Shown here: positions 10,396 through 18,709 of the stretch, one piece after another
Numbering within the stretch: position 1 is the stretch's first letter
How the letters are laid out: each line of letters begins with the position of its first letter
From: Croceicoccus bisphenolivorans
GTDB taxonomy: Bacteria; Pseudomonadota; Alphaproteobacteria; Sphingomonadales; Sphingomonadaceae
Assembly (NCBI RefSeq): GCF_001634625.1
Contig: NZ_LRSE01000002.1
Coordinates: 266,542 to 330,541 of the forward strand
Reading direction: 5' to 3'
DNA length: 64,000 bases
Notes under the pieces: model-generated
Seen by the model: the letters and a program-made list of their open reading frames with translations, nothing else
Told to the model about the DNA's origin: nothing
Databases searched by the model: none
Position numbers and translations under genes: made by a program

Positions 10396-11835
10396 TCACG
10401 CCTCCGCCTTTTCGCTGGCATCAGACAGTTCGGTCCATTGGGCGGCGATGTCGCGGGCAAGGCGCTTGATCTGCCGCTCCCCCGTTTCGTTGGAGATGAC
10501 CGATACGCGCAGCACGGTGCGCCCGCGCCAGCCCGATGTCTTGACCAGGTAACGCCCGGTGGCGTTGAGCCGTTCCGCCATCTGCACGGCGGCATCGGGC
10601 GGGCCGTCGAACTCGATCGCGAGCATGTTCAGCCACACGCGGTTGACGACCGTGATCCCCGCTACCGGCTCCAGCAAGGCCGCCAGCGCCTGTGCGGCGC
10701 AGCAGTGCCGTTCGACCATGCGGGCGATGCCCCGCCGGCCCAGCGTCTGGATCAGCGCCCATGTCGCGAACCCGCGCGCACGGCGCGACAGTTCGGGCAC
10801 GTAATCGCAAGGATCGCGGCTGGTATCGGCATCGCGCAGGAGATAGCCCGCATCCATAACCATCGCCGCGCGGTGGGCGGCGGCGTCCTTCACGATGGCA
10901 TATCCCGCGTCATAGGGCACCTGCAGCCACTTGTGCCCGTCGACAGACCAGCTGTCGGCCAGTTCCGCCCCGTTGGCGACATGGCGCAGCCGCGTGCTGG
11001 CGCGTGCCCACAGGCCGAATGCGCCGTCGACGTGGAGCCATGCGCGGTGCTTGCGGCAGACGGCGGACAGGCGGACGAAATCGTCGCAGGCCCCCGTCAT
11101 GATGTGGCCGCACTGCCCGATCACGATTTTCGCCGGTGCGCTGTCGGCATCCATAGCGGCGGCCAGCGCGTCGAGTTCGTACGTACCGTCGTCGGTGGAT
11201 GGCACGCGCCGGATCTGGTCCGTGCCGAATCCGAGGTAGCGCAGAACGGCATAGTTGGTGACATGCGCATCGTCGGCGATGAAGACCGACACAGGCGGCG
11301 CACCGGCCAGCCCTGTTTTCGCGATGTCGCAGCCGATCCGTTCCAGCACCGCAAGGCGCGCAGCCGCAAGGCAGGTGAAGGCGGCCATCGTCGCACCGGT
11401 CGTGAAACCGACCGATGCCCCGGCAGGCAGTTGCAGCAGGTCCTTCAGCCAGTTGCCGGTCACTTCCTCTGCCACGGCGGCGGCGGGTGCGCACTGGTAC
11501 AGCGCGCCGTTCTGGCCCCATGCGGATGTCATCCAGTCCGCCGCGACACCCACGGGGTGCGATCCGCCGATCACCCAGGCCATGAAGCCCGGATCGGTCG
11601 AACCGGCAAGGCCGGGCGTCGCCGCGTCGGAAAGGTCGCGCAGCACCTCCAGCCCGTCGCGGCCATTGGCGGGAAGCGGAAGGGCAAAGCGTTCGCGCAG
11701 TTCGCCAAGGCTGGCGGTGGGCTGCAAGGGGCGCGCTTCGCCCCGCGCGGCCATCGCCAGTTGGGCGGCCAGCTGAAGCTCTGCTTCCGGCATCGCCATA
11801 TAGCGGGTCAGGTCAGGGAACGGACGCTCGATCAT
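10396..11835 (-). CDS. PLP-dependent group II decarboxylase
   Basis: A 479-residue fold-type I amino-acid decarboxylase (aromatic-L-amino-acid / glutamate decarboxylase family). Visible family elements are VGFTTGATMAAFTCLAAAR (phosphate cup), HVDGAFGLWA (Asp contacting the pyridine nitrogen) and SVDGHKWLQVPYDAG, where the Lys of DGHKW should carry PLP. The start codon overlaps the stop of the cysteine synthase-glutaredoxin gene as ATGA, which implies translational coupling. The substrate cannot be read from the sequence. Given the partner, cysteine or a cysteine derivative is a natural guess but only an inference. Aromatic amino acids or glutamate remain possible. Confidence 0.85.
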   Translation of the reverse strand: MIERPFPDLTRYMAMPEAELQLAAQLAMAARGEARPLQPTASLGELRERFALPLPANGRDGLEVLRDLSDAATPGLAGSTDPGFMAWVIGGSHPVGVAADWMTSAWGQNGALYQCAPAAAVAEEVTGNWLKDLLQLPAGASVGFTTGATMAAFTCLAAARLAVLERIGCDIAKTGLAGAPPVSVFIADDAHVTNYAVLRYLGFGTDQIRRVPSTDDGTYELDALAAAMDADSAPAKIVIGQCGHIMTGACDDFVRLSAVCRKHRAWLHVDGAFGLWARASTRLRHVANGAELADSWSVDGHKWLQVPYDAGYAIVKDAAAHRAAMVMDAGYLLRDADTSRDPCDYVPELSRRARGFATWALIQTLGRRGIARMVERHCCAAQALAALLEPVAGITVVNRVWLNMLAIEFDGPPDAAVQMAERLNATGRYLVKTSGWRGRTVLRVSVISNETGERQIKRLARDIAAQWTELSDASEKAEA

Positions 11836-13346
11836 CGCGGCTGCATCCACTTGGGCAGAAGCGTGTAGGCCGTGGCGAGGCCGGAGGGCCGTGCTTCCAG
11901 TCCGGCGTTTTCCAGCATGGGGGCCAGCGCGCCATCGTCGTGCATGTTGAACAGGTCGACCGTGCCGCCGATGTGCTTTCCGCCGATGAAGATCTGCGGA
12001 ACGGTGGGTGCTCCGGTCAGTTCGGCAAGCGCGCGGCGCACGTCGATGGACCAGTCCTGATCTTGATAGTCCGGCCCGTCGACATCGATGTTGTGATACG
12101 CAGCGCCCATCGCATCGAGCAGGTTGCGCGCGCAGCCGCAGAATTCGCACCATTTAAGGGAGAAGATCACGATCGGCGCACTGGTCGAAAGCTCGGCAAT
12201 CCGGCGGCGGGCTCTATCGCTCACCGGACCGGTAAGGGCAGGAGCGGGCGCAGGCGGGGCCGGCACGTCGAAGCGGAAACCGGGCGTGGAGGTGGAGATC
12301 GCGATCTCGTCCTCGGTCATTTCCTCGCCGATGCCGTCGAACAGTGCGGTCGTCATGTAACGCTCGCCAGTGTCGGGCAGCATCGCCAGCACTCGCGCGC
12401 CTTCGGGCATCGCTTCGGCCATCCGATATGCCGCGGCGAATGTCGCACCGCTGGTGATACCGCAGAATATGCCCTCCTGCCGCGCGAGGCAGCGGGCGAA
12501 GGCGATGGCCTCGTCCCCGTCGATGCCGATGATCTCGTCGATGAGATTGCCGGTGATCGCCTCGTTCGCGACGTGGGGGATGAAGTCCGGCGACCAGCCC
12601 TGCATCAGGTGCGGGCGGAAGGCGGGGTGACCGGCTGCTGGGGAACCATCGGGGTTATAGGGCTGGGCAATGCCCGATGCCATCAGCGGCGAATTGTCGG
12701 GTTCGCAGGCGACGATCCGTGTCGCGGGCGAATGGCGGCGCAGCGCACGGGCGATGCCCACCAGCGTGCCGCCGGTGCCAAGGCCGGATACGAACCCGTC
12801 CAGCGGCTGATCGCGAAACGCCTCGACGATTTCCATGCCCGTAGTCGCTTCGTGCGTATCGGCATTGGCTTCGTTTTCGAACTGGCGGGTCAGGAACCAG
12901 CCGTGTTCGTCGGCCAGTTCGCGGGCCTTGGCGATCATGCCGGTGCCTTTCTGTCCGGCGGGCGTCAGCACCACTTTCGCGCCGAGGTAGCGCAGGATCT
13001 TGCGCCGCTCGACTGAGAAGCTTTCGGCCATGACGATGACGAGCGGATAGCCCTTTGCCGCGCAGACGAGCGCAAGGCCGATACCGGTGTTGCCACTGGT
13101 CGCTTCCACCACCGTCTGGCCGGGCTTCAGCGAACCGTCACGCTCCGCCGCCTCGATCATGCCGAGGGCGAGGCGATCCTTCACCGAACCCATCGGGTTG
13201 AACGCTTCCAGCTTTACATAGACGGTGCGGCCCTTCGGGCTCAACTTGTCGCAGCGCACGACCGGCGTGTTGCCGATCAGTTCGAGGATGGAGGCATGCG
13301 GCGCGGCACTCGTGCCGAGCGTCGGGGCAGGGAAAACGGCGTTCAT
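11832..13346 (-). CDS. cysteine synthase - glutaredoxin fusion protein
   Basis: A 504-residue fusion. Residues about 15-335 form a fold-type II PLP enzyme of the cysteine synthase / cystathionine beta-synthase group. It has NPMGSVKDR with the PLP lysine at 56, TSGNTG at 83-88, and SGLGTGGTL at 187-194. A Pro/Ala linker (about 361-370) leads to a glutaredoxin domain (about 390-480) with the active-site CEFC at 400-403, an extra Cys at 405, and the cis-Pro motif TVPQIFIGGKHIGG. The fusion suggests sulfur incorporation coupled to thiol reduction, for example using a disulfide or persulfide donor. It heads an operon with the PLP decarboxylase, and its upstream region carries motif A (13398-13444). 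Confidence 0.88.
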   Translation of the reverse strand: MNAVFPAPTLGTSAAPHASILELIGNTPVVRCDKLSPKGRTVYVKLEAFNPMGSVKDRLALGMIEAAERDGSLKPGQTVVEATSGNTGIGLALVCAAKGYPLVIVMAESFSVERRKILRYLGAKVVLTPAGQKGTGMIAKARELADEHGWFLTRQFENEANADTHEATTGMEIVEAFRDQPLDGFVSGLGTGGTLVGIARALRRHSPATRIVACEPDNSPLMASGIAQPYNPDGSPAAGHPAFRPHLMQGWSPDFIPHVANEAITGNLIDEIIGIDGDEAIAFARCLARQEGIFCGITSGATFAAAYRMAEAMPEGARVLAMLPDTGERYMTTALFDGIGEEMTEDEIAISTSTPGFRFDVPAPPAPAPALTGPVSDRARRRIAELSTSAPIVIFSLKWCEFCGCARNLLDAMGAAYHNIDVDGPDYQDQDWSIDVRRALAELTGAPTVPQIFIGGKHIGGTVDLFNMHDDGALAPMLENAGLEARPSGLATAYTLLPKWMQPR

Positions 13347-13397
13347 CGGGATGGTCCTTCGCGTTTGATCGTTCGCGAAATGGTTTGCGCCGCCCCC

Positions 13398-13444
13398 GTT
13401 TCATTCGGATGCCGCGCGGGCCGCCCGAATGTTTCGATTGTTTC
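13398..13444 (-). promoter_or_regulatory. composite upstream motif A (cysteine synthase-glutaredoxin operon)
   Basis: On the + strand: GTTTCATTCGGATGCCGCG (13398-13416), 14 variable bases, then GTTTCGATTGTTTC (13431-13444). Read in gene orientation this is two GAAAC boxes 9 bases apart, then CGCGGCAT, then a third GAAAC box 33 bases from the first pair. The same pattern with the same internal spacing recurs at 20011-20057 and 20833-20879. It ends 51 bases before the ATG at 13346. The inner box TTGAAAC could double as a -35 element. Confidence 0.75.
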
Positions 13445-13450
13445 AGCCGG

Positions 13451-14173
13451 TCAGTGCTGCCCGTCGGGGTCGTAGATATAGCCAAGGCCCCGTACCGTGC
13501 GGATCACCGCGGGTTTCGTCGGGTTGAGTTCGATCTTCTTGCGGATGCGGCTGATGCGGATGTCGATCGATCGGTCGAACGGATCCCACGAACGGTCGTG
13601 CGCGCCCTCCAGGATCTGGTCGCGGTTGAGCACGCGGCCCTTGTTGTTGGCGAAGAGCTTCAGCAGGTTGAACTCCATCGCGGTCAGCGGCAGCGCCTCG
13701 CCACCGGCATCGAACAGTTGCGCGGCCTCAAGATCCAGCCAGCACTTGCCGAAGGGCAGGCGGCCCTGCCTTGCCTGTGGCGCGGGTGGCGGGCCATCCT
13801 TTGCCGCGCGGCGCAGCACGGCGCGGACGCGGGCGACAAGCTCGCGCAAGTCCACCGGCTTGCCCAGATAGTCGTCCGCGCCCATCTCAAGGCCCACGAT
13901 GCGGTCCACCGTCTCTCCCGCCGCGGTGAGCATGATGATACGGGGCGGATTGTCCTCCCCCTGAAGCCCGCGCAGCACCGACAGGCCATCTTCGCCCGGC
14001 ATGTTGATGTCGAGCAGCAGGACCTGCGGATCGTTTTCGGCCAGAACGCCGCGCAGTTCTTCGGCATTGCCTGCCTGAAGCACCGCGAAGCCATGCTTGC
14101 CGAGGTATTCGGCCAGCATCTCGCGCAAGTCTGCCTCATCATCGCAGACACAGATCAGCGGTGCGTCAGTCAT
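13451..14173 (-). CDS. OmpR-type response regulator
   Basis: A 240-residue two-component response regulator. The receiver domain (1-120) has the acidic pair Asp11-Asp12, the phospho-acceptor Asp55 in VLLLDINMPGEDG, the conserved Thr in MLTAAGE and the Lys in YLGKPVD. The C-terminal winged-helix domain (about 140-235) has LTAMEFNLLKLFANN, SIDIRISRIRKKIE and TVRGLGYIY. Its start overlaps the end of the hybrid kinase gene by 8 bases, so the two are a cognate pair by position. It is the last gene of the FMO-to-regulator operon and a likely candidate to act on the shared upstream motif. Confidence 0.93.
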   Translation of the reverse strand: MTDAPLICVCDDEADLREMLAEYLGKHGFAVLQAGNAEELRGVLAENDPQVLLLDINMPGEDGLSVLRGLQGEDNPPRIIMLTAAGETVDRIVGLEMGADDYLGKPVDLRELVARVRAVLRRAAKDGPPPAPQARQGRLPFGKCWLDLEAAQLFDAGGEALPLTAMEFNLLKLFANNKGRVLNRDQILEGAHDRSWDPFDRSIDIRISRIRKKIELNPTKPAVIRTVRGLGYIYDPDGQH

Positions 14174-16043
14174 TGGCCAGCATCCCGCTTACGAGCGCGC
14201 GCAAGTCCTTTGGCGCGATGGGTTTTTCGAGGAAGGGGCGCCCGGCCTTGTCGAGGAAGTCCCGCACATCCGGGCTCATCGTGTCGCCGGTGACGAAAGC
14301 GATGCGGTGGGCAAGCGCCGGGCTTTCGGCGCGCAGGACATCGTAAAGCCCGCGCCCGCCCATGCCGGGCATGTTGAGGTCGGTCAGGATCGCGGCGTAG
14401 TCCGCCTTGCGCGCCATGGCGATCCCGTCTTCCGCCGTGTGGGCCGCATCGACCGACAGCCCTTCTTTTTTCAGGATTTCCGACACCAGATCGGCAACGT
14501 CCTCCTCGTCATCGATGACAAGGATACGTGCCGCTGCCGGAGCCTGCGTTGCACCTTGCGTGACGGAGCGGGCACTGGCGGGCGCGTCGCCGGTCGGCAG
14601 CGTGACGCGGAAATGAGCGCCGGTTTCGCTGGGCAGCAGTTCGATCGTCCCGCCATGCGTGGTGACGACGCGGTGGCAGAAGGCAAGGCCGATTCCGGTT
14701 CCTTCGCCCGCGCGCTTGGTGGTGAACAGCGGTTCGAACACGCGCTGGCCGATTTCGGCAGGGATGCCGGGGCCATCGTCCTCCACATCGATGGCCAGCG
14801 CGGGTTGTCCGGCCACCGGGCGGGCGGAAATGCGGATCGTGCCAGGCATTTCGCGTTCGCGCATCGCCTGTTCGGCGTTGAGCAGCAGGTTCATGAACAC
14901 CTGCTCCAGCTGCGCCGCATCGCCCAGCAACGCGGGCAGTGTTTCGGGCAGGTCGATCCCGACTGTCGCCCGCATCGGCCCGCTACCCTGCTGCAAGGTG
15001 TCGATCGCGCCCTTCACCAGCTGTGCAGGGGCAATCGCCGCGGCATCCACGTTCTGCCGCCGCGCCATGGCCAGGAAGCTCTTCACGATCTTGGTGCAGC
15101 GTTCGGCGGCATTGCCGATCTTTTCGATCCGGCGGATCGTATCAGGGTCGCTCGCTTCCTCCCGCATCATCAGCGCATGGCCGACGACGACGGACAACGG
15201 ATTGTTCAGTTCGTGCGCCACGCCTGCCAACAGTTCGCCCAGCGCGCTCATCTTCTCGGCCTGGAAGATCCGTTCACGCTGTTCGGCCAGCGTCTTGCGC
15301 ATCGCGACTTCACCGGAAATGTCGACCATGGCGGAGATCACCACATCCTCGCCGCGATATTCGATGAGGCGCGCGGAAATCAGGCAGGGGAACGTGCCGC
15401 CGTCAGGGCGTACGCCATCGACCACCATCTCGTCCACGCGCCCCTGCGGCAGCAGCGCGGTGATGAAATCGGCGCGTTCGGCGCGGCTGGCAAAGTGCGC
15501 GGCTGCGTCGCGGCCCGAACCGAACAGTTCGCGCGCGGCGGGGGAGCGGTAGATGACCTGCGCATCGTCCACCCTGCTCATCACGAGGTTTGCGGGGCAC
15601 GAATCGAGCACGTGGCGCAGCACGGCGTCCGCCTCCCGCTCGTTCTCCTCCGCGCGGCGGCTGTCGGTTACGTCGGCCTGCGTCAGGATGAAGCCGCCGG
15701 TGGCCGTCTGGCGCAGGGCGACTTCGTGAAGACCGCCCCCTCTCATCTCGAAGGTGAAGGGCGGGGCGGGGCGTTCGCCATCGCCAAGCCGGCCTTCCAT
15801 CCACTGCAACCGTTCCCTGATGGAAGGCGCGACGCAGCCGCGCGCGACGAGTTCGACGAGGAAACGGTCCCACTCCAGCCCCGGTACGATCAGATCCCCG
15901 AGTGCCGAGTTCAGCGTACGGAAGGTGGCATTGGCGCGCAGCAGGCGTGCATCGGCATCGAAGATCGCAAGACCGCCCGGCAGCGCGTCGATCACTTCGG
16001 CCAGCAGGTCCCCGCTCTGCGCGGCAGGATCGGCCCCGGCCAT
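14166..16043 (-). CDS. hybrid sensor histidine kinase with PAS domains and C-terminal receiver
   Basis: A 625-residue cytoplasmic kinase; no transmembrane helix is seen. An N-terminal PAS-like domain (about 10-125, beginning LLAEVIDALPGGLAIFDADARLL) and a second PAS (about 135-245) lead into HisKA with the phospho-acceptor His277 in GVAHELNNPLS. The HATPase domain has MNLLLNAEQA, DDGPGIP and GEGTGIGLAF. A receiver domain (about 506-620) follows with Asp555 in ILTDLNMPGMGG. The cyclase stop and this ATG are separated by 1 base, and the response regulator overlaps downstream. Being soluble, it should sense an internal signal, perhaps cyclic nucleotide, redox state or a gas through the neighbouring globin; this is inference. 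Confidence 0.92.
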   Translation of the reverse strand: MAGADPAAQSGDLLAEVIDALPGGLAIFDADARLLRANATFRTLNSALGDLIVPGLEWDRFLVELVARGCVAPSIRERLQWMEGRLGDGERPAPPFTFEMRGGGLHEVALRQTATGGFILTQADVTDSRRAEENEREADAVLRHVLDSCPANLVMSRVDDAQVIYRSPAARELFGSGRDAAAHFASRAERADFITALLPQGRVDEMVVDGVRPDGGTFPCLISARLIEYRGEDVVISAMVDISGEVAMRKTLAEQRERIFQAEKMSALGELLAGVAHELNNPLSVVVGHALMMREEASDPDTIRRIEKIGNAAERCTKIVKSFLAMARRQNVDAAAIAPAQLVKGAIDTLQQGSGPMRATVGIDLPETLPALLGDAAQLEQVFMNLLLNAEQAMREREMPGTIRISARPVAGQPALAIDVEDDGPGIPAEIGQRVFEPLFTTKRAGEGTGIGLAFCHRVVTTHGGTIELLPSETGAHFRVTLPTGDAPASARSVTQGATQAPAAARILVIDDEEDVADLVSEILKKEGLSVDAAHTAEDGIAMARKADYAAILTDLNMPGMGGRGLYDVLRAESPALAHRIAFVTGDTMSPDVRDFLDKAGRPFLEKPIAPKDLRALVSGMLAND

Positions 16044-16044
16044 G

Positions 16045-17091
16045 TCAGGCCCCCGAACCGGCATCCATCGTGGCCGAAAGCGCGAAGATCGGCACCGGTC
16101 CATCGCCCAGATCCGCCTCGCCATTGGCGGTCAGTGCGAACTTGTCGCCCAGTGCCTCTGCCACATGCGCGTCGCAGGCGATGCCCATCGGCGCGGCGTG
16201 CTGGCGCAGGCGGCTGGCGTCGATGACTGCGGGGCCGAAGACGTCGTAGATGTATTTCTGCACGCCGACGACAGAACCGATGACTGAGCCGGACGAAACG
16301 CCGATCCGGCATTTCCAGTCGAGCGGGTGGCTGCGGTTCCTCTGTTCGAGATAGCGCACGAAGCGCATGGCGGTGCTGGCGATGGCGGCCACGGCATTTT
16401 CCGCCGGATCGGGCATGCCCGCGACGGTGATGTATGTGTCGCCCACGGTCTTGATCCGCTCGCACCCGAACTGGTCGCCGATGCGGTCGAACGCGGTGTA
16501 GATGTCGTTTAGTTCGGATACGACGACACCGGGGTCCTGCCCGCCGACGATCTCTGCAAACCCTGCGAAATCGAGTGCAAGCACCGCGACTTCGCCATAG
16601 TGGCGCGGGGTCACGACACCGAAGGTCTTGTACTCCTCGTAAACGGAGCGCGGCATCATGTTGAGCAGCAGCTTTTCGACCTGCTCCTTCTCTCGCTTGA
16701 TCTCGCGCGTGTTGCGCTCGACCATCATGGAGTAGGAATCGATCATCGATTCCAGTTCCTTGATCCGGCTGACGTTCTGGCACACCAACACCGCGATTTC
16801 CTGCCCGTTGTCGAGCGCGCGGTTGGCGGTCATCGCGACAGACATCGTGCGGCGCTTCAGCCGGAAGCTGTTTTCCGTGGAATAGCGGCCCTCACCATCC
16901 AGCGCGGTGCGCATCGCATCGGTGTCGAGCGTTGGGAACAGCTCTGCAATCTGTTGGCCAACCGCGATGTCGCCGAACCATTCCTTGAACGTGTCGTTGA
17001 AGAAGCGGAAACGCAGTTCGCCAAGGTCGAGCAGCGCCACGCCGACGCCGATGGCGCGCAGCAGCTGTTCGTTGATCGCCTCGATCGACAT
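16045..17091 (-). CDS. PAS-linked class III adenylate/guanylate cyclase
   Basis: A 348-residue protein with an N-terminal PAS domain (about 8-112), a helical coupling segment (about 113-145, RNTREIKREKEQVEKLLLNM) and a class III nucleotide cyclase domain (about 160-330). Asp174 and Asp218 match the two metal ligands. Lys214 and Asp283 match the adenine-selecting pair of adenylate cyclases. In the segment YDVFGPAVIDASRL the transition-state Arg294 is kept, but the usual Asn is Ile290, with Asp291 beside it. The helix-cyclase order resembles haem-associated cyclases. The ATG shares a base with the globin stop (TGATG), so the two are translationally coupled. Confidence 0.88.
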   Translation of the reverse strand: MSIEAINEQLLRAIGVGVALLDLGELRFRFFNDTFKEWFGDIAVGQQIAELFPTLDTDAMRTALDGEGRYSTENSFRLKRRTMSVAMTANRALDNGQEIAVLVCQNVSRIKELESMIDSYSMMVERNTREIKREKEQVEKLLLNMMPRSVYEEYKTFGVVTPRHYGEVAVLALDFAGFAEIVGGQDPGVVVSELNDIYTAFDRIGDQFGCERIKTVGDTYITVAGMPDPAENAVAAIASTAMRFVRYLEQRNRSHPLDWKCRIGVSSGSVIGSVVGVQKYIYDVFGPAVIDASRLRQHAAPMGIACDAHVAEALGDKFALTANGEADLGDGPVPIFALSATMDAGSGA

Positions 17092-17450
17092 CAGCCGTTC
17101 ACCACCAGATCGCGCCGCGCGGCAAATTCGCCGACGACGGCATCGGCGTGTTCTTCGGCCACGCCGTGATCGGTCAGCGTTTCGCGCAGGATCACGGCCA
17201 GTTTCGCAAAATGGTCGCCGGTGATCGGCAAGTGATCGTGCATCTTGCGGATCTGGTCGTCGGTGTACGATGCCGGCCCGCCCATCAGGGAGGATACGAA
17301 CTTGGTCTGGTGGTCGATCACGCGGGGCATGGCGACATCGTCGAAGAACGGGCCGATGTCGTCATCGTCCAGCAGGCGGTCGTACAGGTCCATGACGATG
17401 CGGCTGACCGCCGAGAATCCGCCGTACTGTTCGTAAAGCGTCTTTTCCAA
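17091..17450 (-). CDS. group 1 truncated haemoglobin
   Basis: A 119-residue 2-on-2 haemoglobin (trHb1/HbN type), which binds O2 or NO and may act as an NO dioxygenase or a sensor partner. From TTG 17450 the protein reads MEKTLYEQYGG. Tyr23 in VMDLYDRLL fits the distal B10 tyrosine. FVSSLMGGPASYT is the family E-helix/EF loop, and His71 in QIRKMHDHLPI fits the proximal F8 ligand. TTG 17450 has a GGGGAG box 8 bases upstream and gives the normal family length. An ATG at 17534, overlapping the upstream stop as ATGA, would add 28 residues with no family similarity. It is coupled to the cyclase gene downstream. Confidence 0.9.
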   Translation of the reverse strand: MEKTLYEQYGGFSAVSRIVMDLYDRLLDDDDIGPFFDDVAMPRVIDHQTKFVSSLMGGPASYTDDQIRKMHDHLPITGDHFAKLAVILRETLTDHGVAEEHADAVVGEFAARRDLVVNG

Positions 17451-17530
17451 AATGAAGTCTCCCCAACGCGCCCCGATGGCGACAATGCGCAAGCGCGATT
17501 GCACTGGCAAGTCCCGATGGCGCGCGACCG

Positions 17531-18694
17531 TCATGCGGCGATGGCCATCGCGTGAAGATTCTCGGCGATCCAGGCATGGTTTGCCTTCATCGTGCGGTTG
17601 AGCTTGTCGTGCAGCGCCATCAACTCGTCCAGCGTCCATTCGAACGATCCGATCCGGTCGCTGATCGTCAGCATGTCGCCCGAAATCGCATCGCGCGTTG
17701 CGGCGTAGTGATCGGTGCAGCCCATGACTATGGCATCGGCAAGGACCTGCGCATCGCGCAGCGCATCGGATATGCCGTGGGCCGTCAACGGATCCTTGAA
17801 ATATCCCGCATCGCCGACAAGCGCCCAGCCGTCGCCGCAGGCGCGGCGCAAGTAGCCGGGTTCGCCGGGGAAGCCGACGGGGCGGGTGGCCATGGCGGCT
17901 TCTGCTGTCTCGGCAGCAAGGCCGGGCATCTTCGTAGACAGCGCATCGCGAAAGCCTTCACGGCTGAGCGCGGTGCGGAACGTGCGCGTTTCTGTGCGGG
18001 GGAGCGACAGGAAGACGCAGGAATGCCCCTCGTTCGTGGGGATGATCCCGCCCGCAGCACCTTCGGCCCAGAACCAGCGGAAGCCGCGATTGGGCAGGCC
18101 GTCTGCATAGGCGTAGACGCACATGGAGGCATGGTGCGCACGCTTGATCGTGGCCGCGCCAGTCAGCTTCGCGACTGTGGAGTGGCGTCCGTCTGCGCCG
18201 ATCACGATGCCGGCGGCAACTTCGTGGGTGCTGCCCGTCCGGTCGCGTAGCACCGCGCCGGTCACCCCGCCGTGCGGGCCGCGTAGCAGATCGACCAGTT
18301 GCGCGCCGTAGTGCAGGTCCACACCCGCCTCCACCGCGGCATCGGACAGGATTGCGTCCAGCGCATAACGGCGCGGGGCATAGAGCGCACTGGTGCCGTG
18401 GCCGGGCTTGATCGCGATGTCGATCGGTTCCTCTCCTTCATAGAGGAAGCTGGTGGTGGTGACGGGTTGCGCGCCGCTGGCGACGACTTTGCCGATCAGG
18501 CCCCAGTGCGAAAGCTGCATGACGGCAGCGCGCATCAGGGCGTGGGTTGACATCGTATCGGTGCCGTGTGCGCCGCGATCGATCAGGAGCACTTTCGCTC
18601 CCTGCCGCGCAAGCAGCATGGCAGTGGCGGCTCCGGCGCAGCGGGCACCGACAACGATGGCATCGTAGCGGTTCTGGATGGGTGTGGCGAACAT
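17531..18694 (-). CDS. FAD-dependent monooxygenase / geranylgeranyl-reductase-like oxidoreductase
   Basis: A 387-residue class A flavoprotein of the PHBH fold. It has the dinucleotide motif VVGARCAGAATAMLLARQG (about 15-33), the middle DG motif IGADGRHSTVAK, and the GD motif ALVGDAGYFKDPLTAHGISDAL that contacts the FAD ribityl/phosphate. The FAD motif has Ala for the second Gly (GARCAG), as in geranylgeranyl reductase-like relatives. Such enzymes hydroxylate, halogenate or reduce small hydrophobic substrates; the specific reaction is unknown. It starts 15 bases after the FMO-like gene and ends next to the globin gene, inside the same operon. Confidence 0.85.
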   Translation of the reverse strand: MFATPIQNRYDAIVVGARCAGAATAMLLARQGAKVLLIDRGAHGTDTMSTHALMRAAVMQLSHWGLIGKVVASGAQPVTTTSFLYEGEEPIDIAIKPGHGTSALYAPRRYALDAILSDAAVEAGVDLHYGAQLVDLLRGPHGGVTGAVLRDRTGSTHEVAAGIVIGADGRHSTVAKLTGAATIKRAHHASMCVYAYADGLPNRGFRWFWAEGAAGGIIPTNEGHSCVFLSLPRTETRTFRTALSREGFRDALSTKMPGLAAETAEAAMATRPVGFPGEPGYLRRACGDGWALVGDAGYFKDPLTAHGISDALRDAQVLADAIVMGCTDHYAATRDAISGDMLTISDRIGSFEWTLDELMALHDKLNRTMKANHAWIAENLHAMAIAA

Positions 18695-18709
18695 CGTGGT
18701 TTCCTTCGA

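Noticed and set aside
14097..16226. 709-codon plus-strand open frame opposite the hybrid kinase
   Set aside because: Antisense shadow of a clearly conserved kinase/regulator pair; composition is not protein-like.
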